Source of the DNA: Luscinia megarhynchos
Taxonomy: Eukaryota; Chordata; Aves; Passeriformes; Turdidae
Length of the DNA: 64,000 nucleotides
Direction: 5' to 3'
NCBI GenBank assembly: GCA_034336665.1
Contig: JAPFBE010000003.1
Location: forward strand, 40,522,360 to 40,586,359
A program made the position numbers and the translations under genes. Below are positions 5,996 to 27,100 of this stretch, piece by piece. Position 1 is the first letter of the stretch. Every line of letters starts with the position of its first letter. The notes under the pieces were generated by a model. That model searched no databases. It was not told the origin of the DNA and was given only the letters and a program-made list of their open reading frames with translations.

Positions 5996-8900
5996 ACAGG
6001 AGAAGACATGGGGAACAGATTAAAGAGTAGTTTATTATGACCATAATAAATAAAACTTTATGAATTTTAGAAGCTGGATACAAGAAAGGTGGCAGTATAG
6101 GGAAAAACCCCAAGAAGGCAGTGTTGGAAATGGCCTCATCTCTCATGCTGGAGTAGAAGAAAGGCTGTTCAAAGAAATCCAGTAGGTCGTGGGTCTTCTC
6201 TCTTAGTCTTGCTTTCATGAGACATTGAATCAGAGAGGGTTATATATAACCTTAAAACCTAGAAGGCAAAATCTGTGCATGTTACAGTTTCATGAGAGCT
6301 CTGGTCTCTTCCATGGGCATTTGCTCTCCAGTGAAGAGGGAGGAAGAGTGAAAAGTTCATATGCTGCAAATGTGAAGTCGTATTTTAGAAAGTAGTTCAT
6401 CTGCATTGTTCTAGCAGGTAGAGTGAAGAGTAGACTGTAAACCAGAGGAATTCTTCTGCCATGTTTAGCATTATTTCTCAGATCTCTCTATTTTTTAACA
6501 GAATCTGTATTGAGTTATATCTGAATGTGTGCTAGTCTGTTGGCAGGGTGGCAGTCAGGGCGTATTACTTTCTTCAAGTAGAGAATCTAATACAAATGCT
6601 AATGAAGCTTTCTTTTGCCGAAGAATAGGAGTCAAAAAGAAACAGGTATGCTATTGAAAAAAAAAGAAAAAATAGGTACTTCCCCAGCAATTGGATTGTT
6701 GCCTAATGCAGGATGTCTTTTGTTTCTGCATGCTACAGGCTTTGTTATTGCAGCACTCACTGGAACTAGTCATCTTTTGTATGTAAAGAAAACTTTATAT
6801 GGATTTAAATTCATTTTTTTTGTTTGTGTGTAGTGTTCCTTTCTTGTAAAAGCAGATGATCATCAGTTCATTCAAGGTCTACAGCTTTTTGAAAGCCTTG
6901 CCCCTAGCAATCGTGGGTGATTTTTACATTTTGAAGAATTCAGCCCAGCTGAATGAAGTAGGATACTGAGACAGGAAAACTTCAGGTCAAACACATTTTC
7001 TACAGGTTGAATGATACAGATGCTCTAAGTTTACTGCATTCAATAATATATGTGAGGTTTTTTCATACACAGGTCTATTGACATAGTTTTAAAACTGTTT
7101 TAATCCAGTAGAACTCTGATTTCTGTCAAGTTTATATAAGGGAAGGCTATTTCTACTAAAAATATACAAAACTATCAAGTGGTGGTACGAAGAAGAGGAG
7201 GAAGGAGGGTTTTGAATCAAGTTTCTGCTATGGTAAACTGTAAGATAGGCATTGTCTTGTATTGTGCTAATAGTAATGTCAGTAAGAGGAGTAGCAATGT
7301 AACATCAGGTAGTTATTTTGAGCAAATATCTTCATAATTATGTGGGCAGCTGAAAACCAGAGAGAGAGATGCTTATTAGACTTGCAACATAAAACATGCT
7401 AAACAGAACCATTCCTAGAGAGTGATGAGGCAAGACTGAAGTTTTCTTGTGTGTGAGTTTAAATACCTACCTGGAGAAATAAAAATGTGCTTAGGCTTCT
7501 AATTGCTTGCTTGGATGGAGCTGTGTAAGGGTTGTGTTTGTAAATCTTTCCTATGCAAATGTTGTCTGCCTCTCTGACTGCAAGCATTTTTACAACAATT
7601 ATTTACAGGTTAGTCTTATTGCTTTCCTCTCATAAACCAGACTGTTTTAAATAATAATCTGTGTCAGAAATGGTAATTAAAAAATATCCTTATCTTCTCT
7701 TGCAGTGCATGTCTGTTGTTAGGACTTTTATAATAGTTATGAACACTTTATAGGTTCAGCCTCTTTTGCCAACCTATAAAAATTGATTGAAAAGGAAAAT
7801 AAATGTAACAATACCTTCAAAATATGCCAAATGGTGTATTAAAATGTGTATTGTTAAACAAATTAGTTACTAGATGTTTTTGAAGAAAACTGTGTTTTGG
7901 CCTGGAAATGTTTTGTATTAAACCCTTTTGCTCATTTAACTGGTTTTTAATGATATTGCTATTGCAGCAGATACTTTCAAATAATTGGCATGTTGCATCA
8001 AAAGGTGTATATCTTCTTTTATATTGCTTATGGCATGTTCTGTCTTTTTTAAATTCTTTTATAGCACTCAGATGGTTTAGAAATTAAAAGACAACAAAAG
8101 GGTTAAGGTCTGAATTTTCTTGTGGTTTGCTGCAGCCCTTTGGAGCTGGGCATCACTAGGGGTAGATGGTGAGAAAGTCATGACAGGTTAATCTCAGAGT
8201 AAGCTGAAGTTACCCAGTGTAAGTTAGATTTTATTTCCTAGGAGAGAAAGGAAGGAAAAACGGAACACATTTTGCCTAAAATTTCCCAATTTAAAGAAGA
8301 CTGACAACATGATGAATGGTCTCCATTTATGATTAGCACTGTTACAGCTTTTGACTTGTTTTGTCTTTATGTGTGGTATTAAGATTAGTTTAGCCCTAAA
8401 GTCATGTCAGTGCATGATTCTCAGGTCTGGCAGCTCACATTACTGAGTACTGATCTGTTGCTTAAGGAATTCTGAACCAAAAGTCCTCTTCCACTTCTTA
8501 AATACTACATATTTCAGTGTGATTTGGTTTGTGCCAGTCTGATTAATTATCTGTTATTACTCTGACTGGGAACTGAAGTAGAACAAAACTTGCTTCGACC
8601 ACAGGTAAACCCACATTGGTACCTGAATGGGAGAAGGTACTGATTTGACTCCCTGGTGTATTTTGAGGGAGAGCTTTGCTCAGCAGTGCTCCAGTTTTAA
8701 GTAAGTTTGCTTTGTTGCTGTGGCAGTATAGATAAACTTCAATGTGTTTAGGTTTTAAATGGTGAAAGCCATTCCTGCTTTGCCCTGATGGTAAATTGGA
8801 AGGGCTTTTATGGTACGAAATGAAAAAAAACCAACCCACAGTCAAACACAGCAGGAAAACCAGAAAGGCATTGTGAGCTCTTTGATTTCTCTCTGGTTTA

Positions 8901-9318
8901 GTACTTCAAAAACAGGTTTTCAAAACTGCCCAAAAGTAATTTAGGAGTGTGAGCTCATTGACAGTGCTAGTTGTTGGTTTTCATTAACAATACCATGAGG
9001 ATAGCAACGATTTCATGTAAGTATATATATAACTTGTGGCATCAGAGCAGTGGCATGTAAATGCCCCTTTAAATACTGACATAACTGTGTACAGCAATTT
9101 GCAAACAGACCTGTCTTGTTTGGTAAATTATCTTCATACAGAGTAATTGAACACTTGCTTGCCCCCCTCCACATCCCCCTTATGCATGCAGTTGTAATAT
9201 ACACCTTTCCATTTCAAAAATGATAGCTTGTTGTTGGATATTTCTGTGCTATTGTTGATACCGGTTAGCTGTGATTACCACTAAATTACCTGTTGCATTA
9301 TAAAACTTGTATTTATAA

Positions 9319-16407
<7,089 letters not shown>

Positions 16408-18994
16408 TGAAGAGTAATGTTATTGATTCTTCTTAATTTTGATCCAAAAGTGGGTAGGAGTGTAAGTCATGTGTTAGGCTTATCCAAGTTAACCTTATTA
16501 TCCTAGCTACTGTAACTCACAACTCATAAAACTGTAGATGTAATGACCTGGAAAGAATTCTTGCTTTCTCTGGCCTTGTGTTTTCCATCCTGCTGCAGGT
16601 GAGGTGCAGCAGGAGACCTGAGGATATAAGCTCTGCTGATACTGGAGCCTGTGAATCACACCCATGAGGTTCTGGACAGACTCAGCTGGGTTCTGTCAGG
16701 TGTATTAATGCAGTTACAGTGGGCCGAGGGAGGCAGTGACAATAGCTGGTGTGGGATGTGTGAGGAGGAAGTGGTGGAGGTTCTGGGGCAGGAGACATTG
16801 GAGGTAAGGGGACAGCAGCTGCCCTGGAGCAAAGGTAGTGATGGGAGAAGTAGGACCAGACTGGTGAGGTAGTGAACCTGGCCAGCTTTGCAGAGCAAGG
16901 TTCAAACAGAGAAGATGAAGCACTATCAGTGCAGCAGCCTCTGCTGTCTCTGCTCCCAGTAGAGGACTGTTCTACCCTATCTGCCACCTTGTCTGCCCCA
17001 CTGTGCATTGCACATGCACAGAAGTTAGGAAATACTTGCTGACTGTTTTCATAAAGGCAGTGGTGTTCCCTGGGCTCTCAGGAAATCCACCTGGTTTGTG
17101 TCCTTGACATGATGTGCAGCCTGCAGTGTTACAATTTTCTGCAGAAAGAACACGAGCCCTTTGCAGATATCTTCACAGCTGCTTAATGAAATAACTGGCA
17201 CAGAGGGCAAACTGTGTTCATAAGTGGAACTCACATTTAACTGGGCTTTAAGCAGAAATTAACCTTCACCTCTTCTTGGTAACCTTAAAAGATACCTCTC
17301 AACTTTTGTCTTATGGAAGCGAAACATGGTAATTCTTTCCATTCTTGTTTTTTTTTTTACTGGATTCTCAAAACATTTTAAAGTCTTTGAGTTACAGTGG
17401 TTGCCTGAAGTACACAAAATTAAACAATTCCATCTGCTGAGGTGAGTGGTGTTCTGAGGAGTAGAATAGGTTGTGAGCTCAGTGATTATAGTTTACTTAC
17501 AAGGAGAGAAACCAGCAGAACTGCCATAAGTAGTCATGTAATTGCAAGCATTTAATGTATAATAAATAAATATTTTCTTCTCTGGTGAATACCTCCCCAC
17601 AGGTCTAATGGATATGTTGGTGTTTTCTACAACTGAAATGAACAAAAGATTTGTGAGGAAACAACTGTGACCTAATTAATAGCTGTGTGTGTTTGTTAGC
17701 TGTCCAAAAGGATTTCTGTGGGTTTTGGTTCATTAACTACCATTAACGTGTTAGGCATAGAATGCTCTCTCCATAAAGATGTTTTCCTAGTTTTACCTTT
17801 AATGTCATGAAGTTGAAACGAACATGAGATGTTTTATTTACTTTTTTGCCAAAAATTGTTGCAACAAAGCATAAAATTTGCCCTTTTCCCCAAACTACTC
17901 AGGATAATTGCCAAGTATATAGCTGCTCTACTGCATTTTAAGTGCCTGTACATTCTTACCCTTATGTTGTTTCAGTTTAGTCACTATTAAGATTTCTAGT
18001 TTCCTAATTTTCTAATAGGCTTTAATGCTTCTGGCTTCTTTAAAGTGTTAAGAAAGAGATTTGCAAGAAGATGTGTCTTTGAGTCTGCAGTCACTAGTAA
18101 CTTTTAAATATTTTTCATCTTGTGGATTGCTCCATTTTGACCTTAAAGATTTCTGTAAACTAGGGGAGAGAGGAGGGTGAGAAGCCTGGTAAAAACAAGG
18201 AGGAAAAACTGACATGTAACTTCGTAACAATCCTGTTTTCTTGACATCCTTACTCAGTTATTGATTCTGTTTAGGGGCAAATCAGAATTACCATCTCATA
18301 TTTAGAATGATCAGAGTTTTGGCAGGTGTGCTTTTGTTACACTTTAATTGCTTGGTTTACTTGGGTAACTCCTAGAAGAAATAAAGCAGAATTTTGGAAG
18401 AAAAACATGTTAAAAATGCCAAGAATAAAAATATTCCTCTAGAAGACTAACCATTAATTAATAAGGGCTATTAATAAAATAAGCATTCATGGAAAATTAA
18501 TTATTTACTTCAGTATCCCAAAAATTGATAAGACTTAGCTAAAGAAAGTTTTTAGGGCATTCTATAACTTGGTTAGTCAATGATAGGTTTTAGTAATTCA
18601 CAAATTTAACTTGATGCAGATTCTTTTTAAAGAGTCAGAAGTGCACAAAGAAAGTGCATTGTTATTAATTTACTTGGTATTATTAAAAATCCTGGTTTTG
18701 TTTTTCTTTTAATTGAGAACTCTAGGTGCAATAATGCCTTTTTTATAGGCCATCCCAAATCTCTGTTGTTTACTATCATGACAAGTTTTTTAGAAAATGG
18801 AGGAAAAAGAACAAAGATAGAACCTGGCAGTCAAAATATTAGCAATTGTCTTTTGACAAATTATGAGAGTTATTTTTCAAACAATTTTTGAGCAAACTTG
18901 TTCAGCTCTCTTAAATCAATCACAAATGTTCAACCCCATTCCTGAACACATGGGCATCACCTTGGCTTTCCTCCCTTCCCATTTAGTCAGATTG

Positions 18995-19505
18995 AAAGGA
19001 ACCTCCTTCTCAAAGCAGGGTCAGCACTAATTTCACATCAGGTTGCTCAGGACTTTTTCCGTTTGAGTCTTGAAAACTTTGAGAAATGGAAATTCCACAG
19101 TCTCTGGGCTGTCTGCTCCAATGCTTAATTATCTGCAATAATTAAAAGATTGAAATCTTTTTTCTCCTTATAGCCAGTGAAAGCCTTTCTTCCTTTTATG
19201 GCAGTTGTTTCTTGTTTTCCCACTGTGTATCTCACTAAAGAGCCTTCTGTCTTGTCAGTAACTTCTTTGTAGATATGGGAAGGTTGCTGTTAAGTCCCCT
19301 GAAGCCATCAGTTCTCCAGGGTGAACACACCCTGTTCCATCAGCCTCTATTCATAGGTGCTCCAGTTCACTGTCCACCCTGGTAGCCCCATTTCAAGCTT
19401 GCTCAAATTTTCCTTGCTTTTTCTTGTACTGGGGGATCAAAACTGGTCATCATGTCTTGAGTGTGTTTGCTGCAGTCTCCAGCTTGGTGTTGTCCTTGAG
19501 TTTTG
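18995..19505 (-). mobile_element. Old CR1 LINE 3'-part fragment, antisense
   Basis: Successive blocks follow the reverse complement of a CR1 3' end: CCTTCTCAAAGCAGGGTCA, a stretch like 'gagaaggagattccacaacctctctgggcagcctgttcca', then 'gtcccctgaagccatcagttctccagggtgaac' and 'cataggtgctccagttcactg'. It is much decayed, with many indels, and the octamer tail is not recognisable. The remaining sequence has no coding capacity. Confidence 0.7.
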
Positions 19506-20003
19506 GATTTAATTACTAGTTAAAGCAGAATTTTCCAAAAAGAAAGTGTTACCCTTTAGGGTTAATCCAAACATTAAAAAAAAAAAATTAGAAAATAATT
19601 TTGAGAAAGTCATGAGAAAATGTCAAGTTGAATGAGTATGGAAATAGGAACTGAACGTGAACTGCTGCATGTCTGCTCACACCCGTCGTAATAACCGGTT
19701 CTATTTTAGAACAGAAGAAAAGCCTACTCAAGGAGGGAAAAAAGGAAGAACAGAATATATTTTATACAACTGTAGACAAATCTGGCCTCAGGAGTTGTTT
19801 TAATTCTCGTTTGTTCCATTCCCAAAACCATGCCTCTGCTTTCATAATCCAGGTCATGCCTTAAGAGTATTTCCATTATATCTGTCTTAGTGATAAACAC
19901 ATTTTATCAGAACTTCAAACGCTTAAAATCATTGAGGGAAGAGCTGTATTGTGTAACGTGATACTCTCTAACCCAGTCGCCTCAATGAGTAATACTACAT
20001 TGC

Positions 20004-20098
20004 ACTTGCATAGGACCTTTCATCTGGAAATTGTAACGCTCTTTATAAACATTAATTAATTAAACTTCAAACACCTGGGTGAGATAGGGAAGTATCCA
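20004..20098 (+). repeat. Possible ancient MIR-like SINE, 5' half
   Basis: The stretch with CTCTTTATAAACATTAATTAATTAAACTTC and GGTGAGATAGGGAAGTATCC resembles the core of MIR/CORE-type SINEs. The matching downstream half is not adjacent but appears about 560 bp later (20662). The identification is by eye only. Confidence 0.4.
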
Positions 20099-20661
20099 TA
20101 CAATCTTTGGAACCAAAGTTGGAAAGACTTGTTAAGTCAGCCCATCAAATAATACTACCATAAAATTATAATCCAGTGGTTTTCAAGCTCCTTTTTTTTT
20201 CTTCCCTCTGTGCTGCTCCAGCATTTAATAGGACACTTTCTCATTCCTTTTCCTTCATTACTTTGAGAAGCCAAGTTGTAACTCTTCCCATCAGGTGTTA
20301 GCAGTACCCATTTTAGCTCTTTGGCACAGGCAGACACTCTGCTGCCTGCCAGAAGGGGAGGGTAGGATGAAAACTGCAGTTACCTCTTTTGTCGTGGCAA
20401 ATTCTGGCAGAAATTCAGCTCAGGCATTCTTCACTGATCCTTCATTCCCTGTAGCTTCTCCACCACCTCAACAGCTGCTTCCCTGTCCCGTCCTCACCAG
20501 AGAGGGCAAAGGCCTTTTTTGTAAACTACATCTGCAGCTTGTGGCAGCCAATGGGCGCCACTCCCAAGACTTCCAGGGGAACTTATAAAATTCCTGTCAT
20601 CCATTCCTCTCTCTCCTCTCTGCTTCCTTCTTCAGACTGAGAAATGCTTTTTAGAAACTTT

Positions 20662-20716
20662 TTTTACAGATGGGAAAACAGAAGTGTACAGAAATTGAGG
20701 CTCGCCCAGGGACATA
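20662..20716 (+). repeat. Possible ancient MIR-like SINE, 3' half
   Basis: TTTTACAGATGGGAAAACAG followed by CAGAAATTGAGGCTCGCCCAGGGACA resembles the 'acagatgaggaaactgaggcacagag...cccaaggtcaca' part of MIR elements. It could be the other half of the element at 20004, split by a later insertion, or an independent fragment. Confidence 0.4.
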
Positions 20717-21105
20717 GTGGTTTGGTCGCAAATAAAGTATATGCATCTGGCAAGAACCTGATGGAGTTGTTTGCTATATATACTATGCCATGGCCTCTTC
20801 AGAGGAAAGCCACAGAGTCAAAACTTGTGCATTTTTCAATGGCAAGGATGTTTCTCCAGAGAGTTTTCATATCAGTGCAGTACTTCTTTGAAATGGAAAC
20901 TCTTTATGCAAGCAGAACTTGATCTAGTAATTAAAAACTGTCATTCAAATAGGAAGTTTTTTGATGAGAGAATCATGGGAAGAGATTTGATTTATTTATG
21001 GGAAAACCTGTTGTGGTTACATTCCGAAATGACTAATATTCAGGGTAACAATACAATGCACTTCACAGCCAGACCTGAGTTGGTTTTTTTGGTCAATAGA
21101 AAATG

Positions 21106-21165
21106 ACTTCCCACGTCTTTCCGATAAGCCTCCCTACTTCCCACGTCTTTCCGGTACGCCTCCCT
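21106..21165 (+). repeat. 30-bp tandem duplication, two units
   Basis: Units 21106-21135 and 21136-21165 both read ACTTCCCACGTCTTTCCG... and end in GCCTCCCT. They differ at two positions (A/G and A/C). The high identity indicates a fairly recent duplication in an intron. No function is evident. Confidence 0.85.
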
Positions 21166-24100
21166 CATTCGGTTATTCTCATTTTTCTGATGTTGTGTTT
21201 GCCATGGTGGAACATCTGGGACTCATAAATCAGGAACTGTGTTTCCTGCACTGTAGATGTCTAACTTCAGCAGAGCAATCAGTCCACCAAGAGTAAGTGT
21301 AAACATCTTGGAATCAAAGAGAGAGAGAGATCCGGGCAGCACAGTGTGTGGTGAAAAGGGCGTTACCTACAGCTAGATACAAAATGCTGTAGAGCAGACA
21401 AGGTCTGAGCGCTTGTCTCTCTCTGGAGCTGTCGTATCTGACCCAGTATTGCACATTAATATCCTTCATCCATCCAGATGGAGGTGGGATAGTAGTGATA
21501 GACACCTAAGTGAACATGATGGTGATGGCCATACTGCCCTTCCTTACCATGGAGATTCCAGCATTTTTCCAGGAAGTGCAGAAATATGTGCTCTGTCTGA
21601 AGAAGTCTGGATGCAGTGCTCACCATTCCCAGAAAAACATCATGTCCTCTGTGTAGGCAGGGCAATCAGGTTAAGCCCTGCCTTATGAGGAATTGCATTG
21701 CCAGAAGTGCAAGAGTCGTCAGAGGATAATACAAGGGAGTCTGAATCTGCAGCCCAGTGAGAAGCAGAGCTCTTGTAGCAGCAGGGGAGCCCCATCTGTC
21801 CTACTGATACCTTCATGTGAGCTTTAACTACAGTGGCCCAGCTTCAGATGGAGATGTGTAGAACGCAGGAAAGTAGTGGTGGTGCACTTCAATTAGTAAT
21901 ACTGAGTTGAAGTCAGAAAAGCTGTGGTCTGTTGATTCTTCTTTAGGTGGCGTTCTTTTCCACTTACTTAAATATCACTGCTGGAAAATGAATGTGTTCT
22001 ACAGCAAATCTCAACATTCTGTTTAGGGGGTAGTATGTGAAGTCACAAGAACAGAACATGCAATCCTGGTTGTAGAACTATTCTTGGTGGAATCTGTGTT
22101 GCATCATTGGTGGTGACTCTGATCTCCAGTGTGTCCATGTCAAAGTGTTTCCTTGGTGGAGAGCTGCCCGCTGTCAGACACTGGCCCTCAAATGCTTGGG
22201 ATGTCTAAGAGAGGTCAGTTGATGAGGCCATAAATATTCCTGGAGCCTGGGATGATAGAATATGAAAATTTTTGAAAATAAGAATTAATTATGACTTCCT
22301 TCAAAGTTCTAAAGCAAGACAACTGGATGGGTATAAAATGGCTGGTTTTTTTTTGTTCTCTAATAGAAAGGTGGAAGGGGATTTGATCTTTTATTAGCCC
22401 AGTATCTGGAGTATTACTGGATATTATGCTTGTGCTATTGCAATCTGTTCTGTTATAGAATGTAAAAGGAGCTTAATGGATTATAGTAACTAAAAGGGAT
22501 GCCGAATTTTTGCAACTAAGCATCTAATTCTTCATAAAAACCTTAAAGTATCTTGTGGGTCTGAATCCAGTAATCCGCAGTAAAATTACTACATGAATAC
22601 AGGTGTACCTGCTGTCATTATTCAAAAGGAACAAACACTAATAAAAATCTTCTTTTTTGACTCAGCCTCTGTCTTGAAAATATGGACTAAGGAGTATTAG
22701 AACTAAATTCATTCTTACTTTATTCAACCTAAGGAAGATCCCCACTGAGTTCTGGGCCCAAAGTCTCTCGAGTAAGGAAATGTGAAGACAAGAATACAGA
22801 GGATATTCATAGAAGGGGACCTGCTTGGAGAGCAGAGGTCCTGGAAACCATTAGGTTTCTCCTTTCTTTTGTTAACTCAAGACTTGCAGAGTTCAAGAGC
22901 TGAGCATTTAGCAAATGTTTTTTTTAGAAATGGTCAGTTTTGTTTTGATTCTGAGCAAAGGCAGTTTCCACTGTTCCCAGATCTTCTGAAACTGGGTTGA
23001 TGTTTACCAAACTAGAAGAGAAAACAAGATCCTTCCATTTTCTTTCTTGGAATTTATTGAATTCCACAAGTATCAGCAATGAAGACATTGCTTTCAAAAC
23101 TGAGTAATATGTGCATCTTTAAGAGAAGATTCTATACTGCTGTTTAGGCCAGGTTTTGCATAAAGATACTGAGCTATATGCTATGGTCTTGTATCAGAGC
23201 GAGTCTTGTCAGCTGAAATGGTGTGTCTAGAACAGTTGTAAATGTCACACCTGGCCTGTCTGCCTATAAAATCAAGTCAAAATCCCAAAGAGCTTGAAAG
23301 TACACTAGAGTTCTTGATTCTCTTTGCCAGTTTTAAGTTACACTTCTCTAAAACATTGGCATCTTTTAATTCTTAAAAGCTGCTCCCATTTCAAGAGGGC
23401 TGGCCAGCAAGATTCTTCTTTTGCCTAAATAGAACAACTAATTATTGAGGCAGTACTTCAGCTGGAAGCATTCAAACGAAGAATTTGAATTTGAATTTCT
23501 GCAGGAAGTAAAGCTAATGTTTGATGAACCTTGATCTCTCATTCTGTCAGGCATTTGTGTGTGAATGTGTTTCCACCAATGTAAGAACAGGATGGTCATA
23601 CCATGTTTCTTTTAAAGACAATGATATGGCATATAAACTGTACTAGAAATAGTAACACATCTTTAAAGAATGATTTTTACTTGCTCAGAAATACTGTATT
23701 ACTGTTTAAAAGCAAATTAGCACAGGTCATGCTGGTGGTTGATGCCCTGAGCAGAGAGTTGGTGATAAGATGAAACTCTGTGCATGGCAGCTGAGCCACA
23801 AGTTCATTGTCATCAGAAACTGATAAAACCAGGAGACATGCTCAGTCATCTGCAACAATATTCCTTAGCCTCTTGAAAAGTATAATATCCTTGTAGCTTA
23901 TCTACCTTTCTAAGACCCTCAAAAGCTTTATTAAAGAGTGGGATTTCTTAAAATGAAGTATATCTCATATCACTTCAGGGCCACATTTGAGCCATTCTGC
24001 AATCTCAGTTGAGAAATGTGGCTTTACAGTGATGGAAACAGTCATTACTGATTGACCAAGGGAGAGTTTTGTCAGCACATACGTGTTTTTGTCAGCTGTT

Positions 24101-27100
24101 GGTAAGCCCTGGCACGAGGCCCTTTATACCCTCTGAAGCAAGGGTTGGACTTGCACTGGTATATCAGATATTTGGAGGTGAGGAAACTGCAATACAAGAG
24201 ACATTTGCAGTGTGTGGTTAACAAGACTTTTCAACGAGACACAGGAGTTCATATCAAGTGATTATCAGTAGAATAAGTCTCATTGTATGTCATTGCTTTT
24301 TTTTCCCAACATTCCATCCAGCTTACAGTGGCATGCCATCAGTTGGAGGAAAAAAAAGTAGATTTTTTTTTAATCTCTGCAAGAAGCCCAAAGAAAACCT
24401 GCATGAACCAATTTACCAGGCAGTGCTGCATGCTCAATTTCCCCTAAATTATAGCCGAAGAATAATTTCAGTTTAAAGAAATCCACTATTTCTGATTACA
24501 GAACAAGATGTCTAACGTTGCTGTTTCTGTGAAACAGCGGATTAGGAGGTACATGTCAAATCCCAATGACCAGTGGCAAGTCTGGCACTGTTACAGCAAA
24601 GTTAAACTCTGCTGAGGCGAGTTTTTTGGAAAATCTGCAAATAATAATTCAGACTATAAGAAGGTAAATTCCCAACTCTGCTCTGCTCTGTTCATGTACA
24701 CGAAACATGAAATAGACATTACTTGACACTAAATTTGTCTGGAGTTACTGGTAGAATAATTTGTATAGGAACCCTGAAGGAGCATGGGGAATGCTTTGAA
24801 TAAACCTGAAGGCTTAAAAAAAAATCAAAAAACCAAAAAATAACCAACCCAAACCCCACCACCAAAATTTTAAAAAAGAGAGGAAACTTTCAAAAGAAAA
24901 GAAAAGGAAAAAACCCTCTAAAATAGTTTCTGAGTTATATTTACAGCCTTCTCAATGTGCTTCAATGTTCACAAACATGTTTAGATAGGTTGATATTTAT
25001 AAATGATTCTTCAGAGAAGTATGTGCATGTTTCTGATCTGTTTTGACAAACCATGATGAGACAGAAGAGACAGAGCATGCTTGCATCTGAACTTTATGCC
25101 AACTGGAGTACAGGCTGTTGACTCTTTCCCACAAAGCTATGTATTGTCTTGGGTGAATATATTTCTTATAATATGATGTAACCAGAAGCATCTCCTGAAT
25201 ATCCTCCTCTTCCCAGGACTTTATTGAAGATCATCTTGATGTATGCTCTCTGAGGAAAACATTGTTCAAAGTTGTACTCCTAGCAGAGTTTTGAACTTTA
25301 ATAATGATTTTTTTTTGTTTGGTGATGTCTTCTCCAAGTCTAAATTAAATCAGATGTATTCCCAAGGAGATAATTTCCTTGAATTATTTTCCTTTTGAAT
25401 AGGAAATAAAAACATTTATGATCAACTCTTAAATGTCCCATTTCCCCTCTGGCTTAATGGTGAATATGAACGTGAATAAGAATACTAGTCATTCCTCAAT
25501 AATAATTGAAATATATTCCCTTGCCCCCCTCCTCTGTTGCTGAACACTTCCAACCTTGGATTGGTTTTTTTCTCAGAATGTTTTATAACTATTGTTCTCT
25601 TGGTTTGTCTGCTTTTGTTGCTGAAAGTTAGAAAACACAGGATTTAGAACTTTGTTTTTTGTGTCTATGGATAGCTGTAAGTACATGGTGTTTGTTACAG
25701 CCTTTTAAAAGGCTCTTGTTCTTTCTTTCTCTGTGGCTAATGATACTTCTTTTACATGTATTAATCCATAAAGAAGACTGTAAAATTCACTTACAAAATG
25801 AGTGTTGGCTTCTCCAAAGTCCTGTGCAACAGAACAATATGGATTATTTGAGGAATCATCAAGGAGGAAGGGTATTCTCCTGACTCTGCTGCCTAGGTTT
25901 CTGCTGGAAACTCAACTATCTTGACACAGTATCCTTGATGTTTGTTGCTTTGTTTTTCTCTTTTCATTGTGAAATGCATTTCCTGACTCATTTTTCACCG
26001 TTTTATGTTTTACTTTTTGTCTTCCTTCCTCTGCTTTTTTGTCTTGGTTAATACATTAAATTATGAAGCTGTGGGATGAAAATAATGCAAAGCTTGGGGG
26101 TTTAGGGAGGGACCTAGGCAAAGTGGGGATAGATACCCTTGGTAGGTTACAGCTGAGGCAAAATCATACCTAGTGCTCAAATCATACCTAAATTTAGTTC
26201 AGCCACATTTTTGTGGTATAGGCAAATACTCCTGTGCTAGTTAGATTTAACATAAACACATTTAAATGGGTAATAATCTTCTCATGTTGGATATTGCAGG
26301 TCAAGATCAAATACTTCTTTTTTGTTTCTCTGTCCTTCCCTGTCATATTTTAATCATCCCCTTTCTGTGTTATTCTGTGCCCCAAATATCAAACAAAATG
26401 CTTTTCAAAACTGTATTGTCTTCTACCAGTATGGTTCTTAACCTTCTGGAAAGATCACAACTTAGATGAGCAGTCACTGCTGCAGACCATTCAAACTATT
26501 CAATGTTTCTATTTTACCAGAAGCATTAGGTGGAGTAGAATTAGATGGTGTGCAAGGATTTTACTCAAGAATAATACATCATTTGAGCCCTGTTTGAACT
26601 TAACATGTCTCTGTATTGCTGCTTGAGCAATGCTAATTTGGATAGCTATAAGTAAAAATGTTTTCACCATACTCGGGGAGGTGAGAAAATTCCATTGAAC
26701 AGCAATTTCCCTGCGTGTTTTCTTTTGTATGATTGCCAGCAGCCAATTTTGTAAATTTTGTACTGTTAGAATTACGCTTTCCTATGAGAAAATCCTGTTG
26801 AAGTCATAAAGGTGGTACTACAAAGGCAGGAACAGTGCAGGCAAGGTGAAAGAAGCTGCCAGTGCAAGAGGGTGGAGAATCTGGCCCTGGTTTACATATG
26901 ACCACTTTGGGTTTATATAACTCCTTTGTGTTTGCTTTTATTTCACTCTGGGCTGTCTAAGTATTTCACAGGCAGTTAGCTCCCACAGAATGATCAAGTC
27001 TTTATTTTGTGTGTTTTACAAAGAGTCAGAGTGAGGAGCTGACAAGTTTAGTGATTTGCAGAAAACCTCTCTCTCTCAGTATCTGCGCTGAAGTCTGTGA

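Noticed and set aside
24816..24912. A-rich tract as the poly(A) tail of a processed pseudogene
   Set aside because: The upstream sequence shows no recognisable coding remnant and no target duplication was found.
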